In this document: positions 9,540-18,953 of the stretch, piece by piece
How positions within the stretch are numbered: position 1 is the first letter of the stretch
Layout of the letters: every line of letters starts with the position of its first letter
Assembly: GCA_000989565.1 (NCBI GenBank)
Contig: LBOO01000001.1
Coordinates: 1 to 64,000 of the forward strand
Direction: 5' to 3'
Length of the DNA stretch: 64,000 nt
From: Candidatus Peregrinibacteria bacterium GW2011_GWA2_33_10
Lineage (GTDB): Bacteria > Patescibacteriota > Gracilibacteria > UBA1369 > GWC2-33-13
Program-made: the position numbers and the translations under genes
The notes under the pieces: model-generated
Databases searched by the model: none
Told to the model about the DNA's origin: nothing
The model's input: only the letters and a program-made list of their open reading frames with translations

Positions 9540-9593
9540 TTTTAATGAAAAAATGTTATTCTAGTTGGATTTATCTATATATTTTATCTCAAT

Positions 9594-9836
9594 ATGGCAA
9601 TTTTATCAAGAAAAACAGGAAAACCGGCCTACGAAATAATAAATTTCAAATGGTTCCTTATTTCCGGATTCGTAGTCTTGTTTTTCGCTTTATTTACTGT
9701 AAAAACCTATCAAGAAAAATATCACTCAGTAGCCGACATAAATGAAATTACTAACTTTTGCGAGCAAAGATTTTCAAGCCAAGAAACAAAAATAAATGAC
9801 TGCATTGAATCAATCCGAGTTTGGATGAAAAAATGA
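9594..9836 (+). CDS. Small single-pass membrane protein
   Basis: 80 residues, not recognised. A basic N-terminus (about 1-20) precedes one hydrophobic helix (about 21-40, FLISGFVVLFFALF), followed by a short extracytoplasmic tail with two cysteines (about residues 56 and 69) that could form a disulfide. It is divergent from the PrsW-type gene and convergent with the der remnant. An upstream in-frame extension is possible, but the ATG at 9594 gives the best N-in topology. Confidence 0.55.
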   Translation: MAILSRKTGKPAYEIINFKWFLISGFVVLFFALFTVKTYQEKYHSVADINEITNFCEQRFSSQETKINDCIESIRVWMKK

Positions 9837-9858
9837 GAATAATAACTTTGAATATTGA

Positions 9859-10773
9859 TTATTTGTTTTTAAACAGCATTTTAATTGCGGTTCCATTAAA
9901 CCCGTACTCCTGCCTGATTTGATTTTCAATATACCTGCGATAGGAAAAATGTACTAATGTCCGATCATTAACATGAAAAGTAAACGTTGGAGGATTGATT
10001 CCATCCTGAGTTCCGGAATGAATTTTTAAAACTTTCTTTCCTTTTCTGGGTATGGCTGTTTGCATGATTATTTTCTGCAAAAATAACGAGAAATCATCAT
10101 CCGGAATTCTCATTTTTCGATGTTCATCAATTTGCAAAGAAATATTTAAAAGTTCGGTTAAGTTTTTTCTTTTTAAAGCTGAAATGAAAATAACAGGAGC
10201 AAATGGCAAAAAAGGCAATTCACGCCTAAGAATGTTTAAAAATTTATTCTTTTCTTCCTGATAATCTTCAAACGTATCGGTTTTATTCACTGTAATCACA
10301 ATTCCTTTATGATTTTCCAAAGCAAATTGGATCACATGTTTATCTTGACTCGTAATTCCCTCCACGGAATCAATAAGCCAAAATACTATTTCAGATTCAT
10401 TAATCGCGTTCAAACCTCTCATCACACTGAATCTTTCCAAAATTTCCCGAATCTTCCCTTTTCTTCGGATTCCCGCAGTATCGATTAGTTTTAAAATTTT
10501 ATCATTATATTCCAAATAATGGGATATGGAATCGCGAGTTGTTCCCGGGATATCGGACATAATTAATTTATCTTCATTGATCAGCGCATTGACAAGAGTT
10601 GATTTTCCTGTGTTTGGACGTCCGATAATGGCAATGGGAATTTCTTTTAAATTTTTTTTGCTTTCTTGTTCTTGAAAATCAAAATCTTTTAAATGATTCA
10701 CCACTTCAGATTTCAAATGATCCAAACCAAACGCATGTAAAGCTGAAATGGGTATAGGCTGGCCAAATCCCAA
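9859..10773 (-). CDS. der: GTPase Der (EngA), C-terminal part of a broken gene
   Basis: Second G domain ([31 protein letters not shown]) and the C-terminal KH-like domain of the ribosome-assembly GTPase Der. The frame continues upstream of the nominal TTG start and encodes ILVANKCDN, the G4 motif of the first G domain, up to an in-frame TAA near 10843. The rest of domain 1 is in another frame at 10820-11050. About 45 residues between G3 and G4 of domain 1 are missing. The piece would be an Era-like single-G-domain protein if translated. Confidence 0.85.
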   Translation of the reverse strand: MGFGQPIPISALHAFGLDHLKSEVVNHLKDFDFQEQESKKNLKEIPIAIIGRPNTGKSTLVNALINEDKLIMSDIPGTTRDSISHYLEYNDKILKLIDTAGIRRKGKIREILERFSVMRGLNAINESEIVFWLIDSVEGITSQDKHVIQFALENHKGIVITVNKTDTFEDYQEEKNKFLNILRRELPFLPFAPVIFISALKRKNLTELLNISLQIDEHRKMRIPDDDFSLFLQKIIMQTAIPRKGKKVLKIHSGTQDGINPPTFTFHVNDRTLVHFSYRRYIENQIRQEYGFNGTAIKMLFKNK

Positions 10774-10819
10774 TTGATACAGTTCAGAGCATCCATCCGA
10801 AATTCGGCTATTATCACAT

Positions 10820-11050
10820 TTATTGGCTACTAAAATCGCTTTTTTCCCTTTTTATTTTTTGCCCAAATTCCAAACCACCTGTATCAACAAATATAAAATC
10901 TTTATCATTTAAACTGACTTTTTCAAAAATCCTATCTCTTGTTGTACCGGGTATATCTGATTCAATAGCCAATCTTTTGCCCACAATCCGATTAAACAAA
11001 GTTGATTTGCCGGTATTTGGACGACCGATAAGCGCCACCAAGGGCACCAT
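10820..11050 (-). pseudogene. der: GTPase Der (EngA), N-terminal fragment
   Basis: Starts as a normal Der: [17 protein letters not shown] (G1), DIPGTTRDR (G2) and VDTGGLEFG (G3, about residue 55). It then leaves the family sequence in an A-rich tract, reads about a dozen unrelated residues and stops. The expected stretch up to G4 is deleted and the frame is shifted relative to the downstream part (9859-10773). Because Der is normally essential, a sequencing or assembly error in the A-rich tract, or a minority variant, is as plausible as a real pseudogene. Confidence 0.8.
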
Positions 11051-11153
11051 AATGAAGTATTTAAAATTTAAAATTGTATAAAAACTCTATTCTATTTATT
11101 ATCGATATGCAAGAGAGGAGAAATTAAAAGTTATTCATTAAAAATTATTTCTC

Positions 11154-11813
11154 ATGTCAATTCTACAAAATATAAATAAAATTCAGCAAGAAATTAAAAA
11201 TTCCGAATCACCTGCTTCAATCATAGTGTGTGTCAGCAAAAATCGAAGTATTGATGAAATAAATGAAGCTTTAAATTCAGACATCAATCATATCGCGGAA
11301 AATCGCGTACAGGAAGCGCAAAAGAAATTCCCTTTTTTGAAAAAAAGCGTAAAAAAACATTTAATCGGTCATTTACAAGGAAATAAAGTCAAAAAAGCAG
11401 TAGAAATTTTTGATCTGATTCAATCTGTTGATAGTTTGAATTTGGCTAACAAAATCAATCAAACTGTTAGAAAAATGCAAAAAAAAATGGAAATTTTTTT
11501 GCAAATCAATATTTCCAAAGATCCGGCAAAATTTGGCTTTGATCCTGATGATTTTTTAAATAAATTTGAAGAAATTTCCAAATTGCCGAATCTGACAATA
11601 ACAGGTTTAATGACTATTTTGGAAAATAATGGCAGCGATGAATCAAAAAAAAATGACTTTGAGCGAATGAAAAAAATATTTAATGATTGTAAAAAAATAA
11701 ATGAATATTCAGAAAATCTGAAATATTTATCAATGGGTATGAGTTCTGATTATATGATTGCTTTGGATTGCGGCTCGAATATGATTCGCGTTGGTTCAAA
11801 AATATTTGAATAA
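11154..11813 (+). CDS. YggS/PROSC-family pyridoxal phosphate homeostasis protein
   Basis: Monomeric alanine-racemase-fold protein that binds PLP and buffers its level; it is not an active racemase. 219 residues, normal length. Visible signatures: the PLP-lysine strand IIVCVSKN (about residue 25), HLIGHLQGNKVKK (about 75-87), GLMTI (about 156), and the end block LSMGMSSDYMIALDCGSNMIRVGSKIF. It begins about 100 bp after the divergent der fragment and is followed on the same strand by the AI-2E-type permease. Confidence 0.93.
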   Translation: MSILQNINKIQQEIKNSESPASIIVCVSKNRSIDEINEALNSDINHIAENRVQEAQKKFPFLKKSVKKHLIGHLQGNKVKKAVEIFDLIQSVDSLNLANKINQTVRKMQKKMEIFLQINISKDPAKFGFDPDDFLNKFEEISKLPNLTITGLMTILENNGSDESKKNDFERMKKIFNDCKKINEYSENLKYLSMGMSSDYMIALDCGSNMIRVGSKIFE

Positions 11814-11878
11814 ATCATCACATTTATGTATTTTAAATTTTAGATTATATTCAATTTATTTTATTTTTTAAATTTATT

Positions 11879-13105
11879 ATGAATAAAGATTCCAAATTAC
11901 AAAAATTCGTTCAAGATACAAAAAAAAGTATCAAAAATATTAAAGAAAAAATCAGCACTAACAAAAAAACTGTGGCAAATAAGGAGGAAAAAATAAGTAA
12001 GATTAATTTACCTGATAAATTACAGCAGAAACAAGGTCAATTAGTGCATATATCCTCAATAAGCGTTGCCAAGGCAACAGTGGTAATAATTTTATTGTAT
12101 GTACTTTCTTTGTGGGTTGCTAAAATAAGTGACATACTGATTCTTTTTTTTATCGCGTATTTTTTATCCGCAGCTCTTGATCCTACAATCGATTATCTTG
12201 AAAAAAAGAGAATTCCTCGATCTGCGGGCATTCTTTTTATTTTTCTCTTAATATTTAGCGGTCTGATTTTTTTCCTTTCCAATTTAGCTCCACTGATCGC
12301 CACGCAAATCTTAGAATTGGCAAACAAAATTCAAGATATGGTTATCAATTTGACCAGAGACAATCCTGAAAGCAAAATACCGTTCTTTGATAAAATTAAA
12401 CCTCTCCTCAATCAATTTATTGATACTATTGATAGAGAGACTTTGACAAACAGTATTACTGAGACATTAAGAAAAATAGGCAGTACATTGGAAAGTTTTG
12501 CGGGCAATGCATTTAGGGCTTTATCGGCAATTTTTCAAAGCATAGCAAATGCCGTGGTCGTTTTGGTATTAACATTTTTTATGAGCGTTAATGAAAAAAG
12601 CATTGAGAGATTTTTCACTTCACTGTTTCCTTCAAAACATACTCAGTATATTTTAAATAAATCCGAAGATATAAAAAATAAAGTCGGATTTTGGCTTCGA
12701 GGACAAATTATCCTGGGCATTTTTATTGGTGTTCTGACTATGATCGCGTTGTCAATTATTGGAGTGAAATACGCTTTAACTCTATCAATGATTTCCGGAA
12801 TCATGGAATTTATTCCGGTAATTGGACCTATTTTGACTTTTATTATCAGTATTCCGATCGTTCTCAATCAGGATCCGATTTTGATAATTTGGGTGGCTAT
12901 CGCTTTCATTGTTATTCAACAATTGGAAAATAATGTTTTGGTTCCTTTGATTATGAAAAAATCAACAGGATTGAGTCCAATCATAATTATTTTCGCCATG
13001 CTCGTCGGATACAGATTCTTAGGCATTTTGGGTATGATTTTGTCCGTCCCGGTAGCTACCATAATTTCGATTTTTGTTTACGATTACGTAAAGAAGGAAA
13101 AGTAA
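11879..13105 (+). CDS. AI-2E family transporter (PerM/YdiK-like)
   Basis: Integral membrane protein of 408 residues. A cytoplasmic Lys-rich coil (1-60) comes before paired hydrophobic helices (about 62-140), a central soluble segment (about 150-210) and a C-terminal membrane block with the family's FIPVIGPI motif and the QQLENNVLVP segment. The family includes TqsA and Na+/H+ exchangers, so the substrate is unknown; quorum-signal export should not be assumed. It ends back to back with the glycosyltransferase at 13106, with no gap. Confidence 0.88.
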   Translation: MNKDSKLQKFVQDTKKSIKNIKEKISTNKKTVANKEEKISKINLPDKLQQKQGQLVHISSISVAKATVVIILLYVLSLWVAKISDILILFFIAYFLSAALDPTIDYLEKKRIPRSAGILFIFLLIFSGLIFFLSNLAPLIATQILELANKIQDMVINLTRDNPESKIPFFDKIKPLLNQFIDTIDRETLTNSITETLRKIGSTLESFAGNAFRALSAIFQSIANAVVVLVLTFFMSVNEKSIERFFTSLFPSKHTQYILNKSEDIKNKVGFWLRGQIILGIFIGVLTMIALSIIGVKYALTLSMISGIMEFIPVIGPILTFIISIPIVLNQDPILIIWVAIAFIVIQQLENNVLVPLIMKKSTGLSPIIIIFAMLVGYRFLGILGMILSVPVATIISIFVYDYVKKEK

Positions 13106-14251
13106 TCATATAGCAGACCTCTCACTGATTACCTTCACCGTCTTCATTGCGCATTTTCTCCACGAAAAACCTCGGGCATATTCGCGGGCTTTTTCAACTC
13201 TTTCATCTTCTCTTCCTCTAAGTATCGCGACTTCCAAAGCATTTGTAATATCATTAATATCATAAGGATCTATAAATAATGCATTTTCCTCGCCTGCGAT
13301 TTCCGATAAGGAACCGGCGCGTGAGGTAACAACAGGACAACCGCATTTCATTGCTTCCAAAATTGGAAAACCGAAGCCTTCGTAAAAAGACGCGCAACAA
13401 TAGCATTCTGCCGCATTATAAAGAAGCAATTTATCACTTAATGGTACATATCCCAAAAATTTCACAAAGCTTTTTTCCGTTAAAACCGGTGTTTTAAAAA
13501 TTTTTGGATTTTTGAGTCCGGCAATTATCAATTCATAATCATTTTCTTCGTGTTTTTCATTTAATTTTTCAACTGCTTTGATTAAAGTTTGTAAATTTTT
13601 TCTGGGTTCAATCGTGGAAATCGTTAAAATAAATTTTTTCTTTAAACTATATTTTTCTCTAATTTCTTCCAAACGCTGCGCATTTTCAATCTTCTGAAAT
13701 TTTCGCGACACCCCATGATAAATTACATCAAATTTTTCTTCCGGCGCTTTATAATAATTGATTAACTCATTTTTAGTAAATTCAGACACCGCTATGATTT
13801 TATCGCTGCTTAAAGCTTCTTTTTTCGGACGGAGAATTTTATGCCATAATCGTGTTTTTAAAGAGAAATTATTAGGATATCTTTCAAAAGATAAATCATG
13901 AAAAACCGTTATTTTGCTGCAATTTTTTGAAACCGGCGCGGGTCTGGGATCAAGAACCACAAAAGCATCAATATTTTTTCCGATTTTTTTAGCAACCAAT
14001 TTATCAAGTTTCGGCCATCTTAATAATGACAAGCATAAATTAAAAAATTTATTGGGATACCGCGTACCGATCATTTTGAATTTTTTAAAGGCTTTTTTTT
14101 CAAATTCCAAGCCTGAAAAAGAATTGTAATAAAAATAATATTTATTGTGTTTGTCTGTTCGCAAAAGCTGCAATGATAAATTGCTGATATATACGGTAAC
14201 TCCGCTGATTTTAGCGTGAATTAACGGTCTGATATCTATTACGATGTTCAT
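13106..14251 (-). CDS. Glycosyltransferase family 4
   Basis: GT-B retaining glycosyltransferase of 381 residues. The N-terminal acceptor domain begins MNIVIDIRPLI with an HAKISGV glycine loop. The C-terminal nucleotide-sugar domain has ILTISTIEPRKN (about 208), LGYVP, and the E-x7-E motif EGFGFPILEAMKCGCPVV (about 294-310). It is probably a mannosyl- or similar transferase acting on a lipid-linked saccharide. It forms a minus-strand cluster with a Wzz-like protein and a second GT4. Confidence 0.9.
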   Translation of the reverse strand: MNIVIDIRPLIHAKISGVTVYISNLSLQLLRTDKHNKYYFYYNSFSGLEFEKKAFKKFKMIGTRYPNKFFNLCLSLLRWPKLDKLVAKKIGKNIDAFVVLDPRPAPVSKNCSKITVFHDLSFERYPNNFSLKTRLWHKILRPKKEALSSDKIIAVSEFTKNELINYYKAPEEKFDVIYHGVSRKFQKIENAQRLEEIREKYSLKKKFILTISTIEPRKNLQTLIKAVEKLNEKHEENDYELIIAGLKNPKIFKTPVLTEKSFVKFLGYVPLSDKLLLYNAAECYCCASFYEGFGFPILEAMKCGCPVVTSRAGSLSEIAGEENALFIDPYDINDITNALEVAILRGREDERVEKAREYARGFSWRKCAMKTVKVISERSAI

Positions 14252-14275
14252 AATTATGGTTAAAAAATTCGTTTT

Positions 14276-15445
14276 TTAAATCAATACCGGAATTATTTGA
14301 TCTTTTTTGAATAACTCATTTATTAATTTAAGATCTTTAAATTCGGTTTGTCCCACCTTCACAAACAAAAATATAACCTTATTTTCCAGTTTTGTTAATT
14401 CGGAATGTAAAGGAAGCGACGAATAGATCAAAAGTTTGTCAAATTGTCCTTTTAATATTTCAAATAAATTCAAATCTACGATTTTTCCCTCCCCTGCCGG
14501 AATTAAAAATATATTTTCGTCATTGCTAACTTCAATTAAATATTTTTTTAGATCGTCCTCATTTTTTGCGTCACTAATGCCCAAATGTGAATTTCGGTCT
14601 TTTGCGAACAATTCTTTCAATTTTCTTTCCTTCAATTCATGATCGATTAAAAGTGTTTTTCCTTTAACTTTTTCACTAATTTTAGTGATTATTGAAGGCA
14701 TAAATTCAAGAATGGGAGAAAGTGTGGCAGCCAATATTATCATTTTATCCTGAGCCGCAATAAAATTACACAATTCCAAAATGCCATTTGAATTGGATTT
14801 ATTTAAGGTAAAAACAGGTGTTTCCGGAAATATGCTTTGTATTTGGCTGTCAAAAGATATTACTCCCAAAAACAATTCCCAAAAATAAATTAAAAAAATC
14901 GAAACAAATAATCCCAATAAAAATCCTAAAACAAGATTCATTTTATAATTGGGATAAACAGTGTTGCCGCTAATATAATTAGTGGCAATCGCATAATTGT
15001 TTTTTGTGATGGAATTGTATTCATTGATCTCGTTTTTTAACAAATTCAGCACTCCGGAACCATAATCATTGATCTGACTCTCAGAGGAAAATGGAATTTT
15101 CAAAGTAATGGCCAAATTTTGCATGGCTTGCTTTTTGGCTCCGACAACCTGAATTTCTGTGCCAATATCATTTTGAATTTTTTTAATGAAACCCGGATTT
15201 TTAAACCATCCGATTATTGTTTCTCCGAATTTATCAGCAGCTTCGATCAGATCAACATCGCTTGATTTTGAAAGAGCATCACTCTTTAACTTTTCAGTAC
15301 CTAAAGAAACAAAGATCAAAATTTCCTGCTGTTTTTTTTCCAGAAAATAAGTCCAAAATCCTGACATAAAAATAAAAAAAACAGTAATCAAACTAATAAA
15401 CAATAAATTTCTTCGTCCAAAATGTAAAAGAGATGATATTTCCAT
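14276..15445 (-). CDS. Wzz-like polysaccharide co-polymerase with degenerate BY-kinase domain
   Basis: 389 residues. Two membrane helices (about 14-34 and 169-190) enclose an extracytoplasmic helical domain, the layout of Wzz/CapA-type chain-length regulators. The cytoplasmic part (about 205-389) follows a bacterial tyrosine kinase (CpsD/Wzc) in order: a strand where Walker A should be (ILAATLSPILEF), TLLIDHEL (Walker A'-like), LGISD, NIFLIPAGEG, and FDKLLIYSSLPLH. The GK[ST] P-loop and a C-terminal Tyr cluster are missing, so it should not phosphorylate. It lies between two GT4 genes. Confidence 0.7.
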   Translation of the reverse strand: MEISSLLHFGRRNLLFISLITVFFIFMSGFWTYFLEKKQQEILIFVSLGTEKLKSDALSKSSDVDLIEAADKFGETIIGWFKNPGFIKKIQNDIGTEIQVVGAKKQAMQNLAITLKIPFSSESQINDYGSGVLNLLKNEINEYNSITKNNYAIATNYISGNTVYPNYKMNLVLGFLLGLFVSIFLIYFWELFLGVISFDSQIQSIFPETPVFTLNKSNSNGILELCNFIAAQDKMIILAATLSPILEFMPSIITKISEKVKGKTLLIDHELKERKLKELFAKDRNSHLGISDAKNEDDLKKYLIEVSNDENIFLIPAGEGKIVDLNLFEILKGQFDKLLIYSSLPLHSELTKLENKVIFLFVKVGQTEFKDLKLINELFKKDQIIPVLI

Positions 15446-15467
15446 AGTATTTTAATTAAAAAGATTT

Positions 15468-16583
15468 TTATTTAAAAATAAATTCGTTATTATTATATGC
15501 TTTATAAGTTTTTCTCACATATTGAGAAAAATGTGCTTCAAATTTTTCTCCGGAAAATTTTTCGCAATGAGCTCGAATTTTTTTAAAATCAAATTCAGTC
15601 TCCAAAAATTCTTTGATACCGTGGTTTAGACTTTCAGAAGTTTGATCTTGAAAATAAATTCCTGTCTTTTTATCAATAACAGTTTCCAAAGCTCCGCCTT
15701 TGGCAAAACAAATAACCGGCCTTCCACAAGCCATTGCTTCAACAGGAATAATGCCAAAATCTTCAAATTGGGGAAATATCAATGCTTTGCAATTTTCATA
15801 CATTAAAGAAAGTTCATTTTCCGGAACTCTGCCTAAAAATTGAATATTACTTTTTGCCATCTCTTTCAAATGCTCCAATTCCCCTCCCTCCCCTACGATT
15901 TTTAGAGGAAGTTTGTTCTTATTGAAAGCTTCAACTATTAAATCAAATCTTTTATAAGCAATTAATCTGCCTATAGCCAAAAAATAAGTTCCTTCTTTTT
16001 CACTCAAATTGAATTTATCAATATTGCATGGCGGATAAATAACATCACTGTCTCTTCGATAAAACTTTTTAATTCTCTTTTTCACGCAATTGGAATTCGC
16101 GACAAAAGCATCCACTCGATCAGCTGCCATTCTATCCCAAACTCTGATATCGGAAAGCGCATAGTGAACAAAACCGCGCAAAAATTTCGGAATTCTTTGT
16201 CTATTGATATAATCATGAAAATCGTCCCAAACATAACGCATGGGATTATGACAATAAGAAATATGCAATGTCTCAGCCTTTGTGATAACGCCTTTAGCGG
16301 CACTATGAGAACTCGACAACACAATATCATAGCCGCTTAAATCAAACTGTTCAAATGCATAAGGCATTAATTTTAAAAAAGGCCTATGATTTAATTTTGA
16401 TCCGGGTAATTTTTGAATAAATGAAGTAATAATATTTTTACCTTTAAATGAAGGCATTTTTTCTTCATTGAATATACTCGTGAAAATAGGAGCTTCAGGA
16501 TAGAGATTGGATATGGTCTCAATCACTCTTTCCGCCCCACCATAATTAGTCAGCCAATCGCAAATAATTGCTATTTTAGGCAT
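15468..16583 (-). CDS. Glycosyltransferase family 4
   Basis: 371 residues, GT-B fold. It begins MPKIAIICDWLTNYGGAERV, with the GGAE loop typical of GT4 mannosyl- and related transferases. The sugar-nucleotide domain shows FLAIGRLIAYKRFDL (about 200) and the E-x7-E motif EDFGIIPVEAMACGRPVI (about 275-292). The first gene of the minus-strand polysaccharide cluster (this gene, Wzz-like, second GT4), with about 20 bp between genes. Confidence 0.92.
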   Translation of the reverse strand: MPKIAIICDWLTNYGGAERVIETISNLYPEAPIFTSIFNEEKMPSFKGKNIITSFIQKLPGSKLNHRPFLKLMPYAFEQFDLSGYDIVLSSSHSAAKGVITKAETLHISYCHNPMRYVWDDFHDYINRQRIPKFLRGFVHYALSDIRVWDRMAADRVDAFVANSNCVKKRIKKFYRRDSDVIYPPCNIDKFNLSEKEGTYFLAIGRLIAYKRFDLIVEAFNKNKLPLKIVGEGGELEHLKEMAKSNIQFLGRVPENELSLMYENCKALIFPQFEDFGIIPVEAMACGRPVICFAKGGALETVIDKKTGIYFQDQTSESLNHGIKEFLETEFDFKKIRAHCEKFSGEKFEAHFSQYVRKTYKAYNNNEFIFK

Positions 16584-16653
16584 AATTTTATCAATATTAA
16601 ATCAAAACCCATAATAAAGAGAGGCGGGAAAAAATGCAAGGATGAGAAAAAGG

Positions 16654-16690
16654 TCATCAGTAATCAGCCATCACTATCAACTGATTACCG
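16654..16690. repeat. ATCAG-heptad repeat at the STAS gene end
   Basis: Left arm ATCAGTAATCAG and right arm CTGATTAC lie around the stop codon of the STAS gene (16677-16679). This is the same heptad family, and the same position at a stop codon, as the hairpin at 3568-3611, but more decayed. Confidence 0.5.
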
Positions 16691-17048
16691 CCAATTTTGC
16701 TTCTTCCAATGATGTATAGCATTTAACCAATTGCGTTAAACCTACAACTTGTAAAATATCAATAATATTTTCTTTAGCTTGAGCAATCACAATATTTCCG
16801 TTTTTTGCCGTAACTTTTCCATACCAGTCAGTAAGGTAACCGATCGCCTTGCTATTCATGTATTCAAGAGCTGAAAAATCTAAAATCAAATGTAAATTTT
16901 GAGGGACCTCTTCAATTAATTTATAAATTTTCTGAGAATTTTCATCAACATTACTCTCATCCAATTGACCTTCGAATTTCACAATTTTTATATTTTTTGT
17001 GTTATCTGCAGTGGCAACCTGTTCTACGGAAATATTTACATAAGTCAT
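16677..17048 (-). CDS. STAS-domain anti-sigma factor antagonist
   Basis: 123 residues forming one STAS domain. The segment LILDFSALEYMNSKAIGYL (about 55-73) carries the conserved phosphorylatable Ser of SpoIIAA/RsbV in the NSKAIG motif. Family members bind an anti-sigma kinase when dephosphorylated. The HATPase gene 20 bp upstream on the same strand is the obvious partner. No sigma factor is adjacent, so the output of the switch is unknown. Confidence 0.88.
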   Translation of the reverse strand: MTYVNISVEQVATADNTKNIKIVKFEGQLDESNVDENSQKIYKLIEEVPQNLHLILDFSALEYMNSKAIGYLTDWYGKVTAKNGNIVIAQAKENIIDILQVVGLTQLVKCYTSLEEAKLAVIS

Positions 17049-17067
17049 TTTAATTTAAGTTAATTTA

Positions 17068-17634
17068 CTATGATTTTAGAATAATATTTGATGATTTATT
17101 TGATAGCCCGTCTTTTTCAAGATTTTTATTTTCTTCATCGTGCAAATACTTTTTTACTCTTACAATTAACCCTTTTCCTGATTTTCTGTCAATGAATTCC
17201 TGTTCATCCGTCCACGAAGAGACTATTTGAGGAAGCCCCCTGCCTCTTAATCCGATATTTTGTAAAAATTCTTCACTTTTTCGTTCTCTCATCAACTTAT
17301 TCATTTCAGCCGCTGATTTTTGCGATGGTCCCGTTCCCGTATCTTCCACATATATTTCAATGAAATTTCCAATAATACTGAAAAAAGTAATTTTAATTTC
17401 TTGATCTTTGGAAGAACCATGCTCGATCGCATTGTTACAAAGCTCATCTACAACCGATTGAAACCTATATGACCATTGACCGGAAAAACCGGTAATATTC
17501 TTAGTCAAAGACAAAGTAAAATCCCTAATACCTGACATAAAATAAGCATTTGTCGGCAAGGTTATAGAAATTTTAATAGGTTTTTCGGAATTTAAACCTG
17601 AATTTTGTTCTTGATTTATGGTTTTTTGGGACAT
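17068..17634 (-). CDS. RsbW/SpoIIAB-like HATPase (anti-sigma serine kinase type)
   Basis: 188 residues with a GHKL ATP-binding domain: N-box DELCNNAIEHGSS (about 66-78), G1 EDTGTGP (about 97) and a G2-like RGRGLPQI loop (about 131-138). These are the serine kinases of partner-switching modules that phosphorylate a STAS antagonist. The STAS gene follows directly, so the two probably form a two-gene operon. The C-terminal 25 residues are low-complexity. Confidence 0.87.
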   Translation of the reverse strand: MSQKTINQEQNSGLNSEKPIKISITLPTNAYFMSGIRDFTLSLTKNITGFSGQWSYRFQSVVDELCNNAIEHGSSKDQEIKITFFSIIGNFIEIYVEDTGTGPSQKSAAEMNKLMRERKSEEFLQNIGLRGRGLPQIVSSWTDEQEFIDRKSGKGLIVRVKKYLHDEENKNLEKDGLSNKSSNIILKS

Positions 17635-17750
17635 ATTAGCTACAATTGCTATAATGAACTTGATTTACATTTCAAAATATTTTATCATACTTTCCTATAT
17701 AAGGTCAAATAATCAAATTCTAAAATTATATAATAAATTAAACTAAACAT

Positions 17751-18947
17751 ATGGAAAAAACGACTAATGATAAAAATGAAAATTTGGGAGAAGAAGATAA
17801 AAAAAATAATTCACCATCGCTCACTGAAGGCACAGATCTTCCCATTCATGAATTCATAAACGAATTAGAAGAGCTTCCAGATCCTAAATTAACAGAAGCA
17901 TTACATGGAAAATATTCAGAGCCAACACATTTAACACGTATGGATAACGGAGAAAAAACAAATGAAAAAAGGAGATTAGTTATTGAAAAAGCTGGTATAT
18001 TAGCATCTGATAATTTACAAGAAAACCGTCAATGGGGAGGCTTAATTCATCATTTAATGTTAGTTTGTAGAGTTGCCGCTTTTTATGCTAAAAAAATAGG
18101 AGTTGATCCATCTTTAGTAGTTAACATTATATTGGCAAATTTTCTTGGAAAAAGACAATGGCGAGAATCTATACAATATAAAGAAGGCATACTAAATAAA
18201 TTACCCGATGAGAAAAAACCAAAAAATGAATTGGAAACAGCAATTCAATTATTTGATAATTTAGAATTACCCGAAAATATAAAAAAAATTTCCCAAAATT
18301 GGCAGGGATTAAAAGATTGCAGAGATGACAAAGAAAATAAAGCTCTATATTGTGCAGTTTATGCGACAATAAGAGTTGAACAAAGTATACTCAAGCCACA
18401 TCAACGTTTAGCAATACAATTTTATAATAGATTTGTAAATCCAACTGATAAAACCCCAGAAAATCAAGAAAAAGTAATTGAAGCTTTTAGAGAAATTATT
18501 AATCAGTTACAAAATGAATATACAGGTGATATTAGTATTTCAAAAACAAAAATGCTTGAATTATTAAATGAAAAGATAAGAAAAGAATTGAAAATTAATT
18601 ACAGGGAAAAAGATGATCAATACGATATACCATATATAATGCATGGTTCTTTACTGCTAATTTTGGACTTCGAGAAAAAAGAAATAATAGATAGAGGTAT
18701 TGATCCAAACGAAATTATTTCAAATCCTCCAAAAATGCCTAACTGGGAACAGGGATTAAGACAAGAGCATCTAGATGCTGTCAAAGATGAAGCTTTTCAA
18801 TTATTGGATATGCTTGAAGCAGAAGGAAACCAAGCAGAAATAGAAAAACAATTCCCTGAAAATTCTTGGTGGGGATCTGAAATGCGAAGAATGTATAAAG
18901 AACAAATCTCTAAAAAAGCACCTCCTGATAAAACCTTAGAATATTAG
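17751..18947 (+). CDS. Hypothetical protein with degenerate HD-like helical core
   Basis: 398 residues, soluble, acidic N-terminal 30 residues. Residues about 103-140 (IHHLMLVCRVAAFYAKKIGVDPSL, then ILANFLGK) align by eye with an HD-phosphohydrolase helix pair, but the HD dyad of LLHDIGK is replaced by Asn-Phe. It should therefore not be a metal-dependent phosphohydrolase. The rest is helical and unrecognised. It diverges from the HATPase gene, and its promoter must lie in the 116 bp between them. Confidence 0.55.
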   Translation: MEKTTNDKNENLGEEDKKNNSPSLTEGTDLPIHEFINELEELPDPKLTEALHGKYSEPTHLTRMDNGEKTNEKRRLVIEKAGILASDNLQENRQWGGLIHHLMLVCRVAAFYAKKIGVDPSLVVNIILANFLGKRQWRESIQYKEGILNKLPDEKKPKNELETAIQLFDNLELPENIKKISQNWQGLKDCRDDKENKALYCAVYATIRVEQSILKPHQRLAIQFYNRFVNPTDKTPENQEKVIEAFREIINQLQNEYTGDISISKTKMLELLNEKIRKELKINYREKDDQYDIPYIMHGSLLLILDFEKKEIIDRGIDPNEIISNPPKMPNWEQGLRQEHLDAVKDEAFQLLDMLEAEGNQAEIEKQFPENSWWGSEMRRMYKEQISKKAPPDKTLEY

Positions 18948-18953
18948 AAAATT

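Noticed and set aside
10820..10880. Intein or intron in der
   Set aside because: Sequence is missing rather than added and the frame is shifted, so splicing cannot restore the protein.
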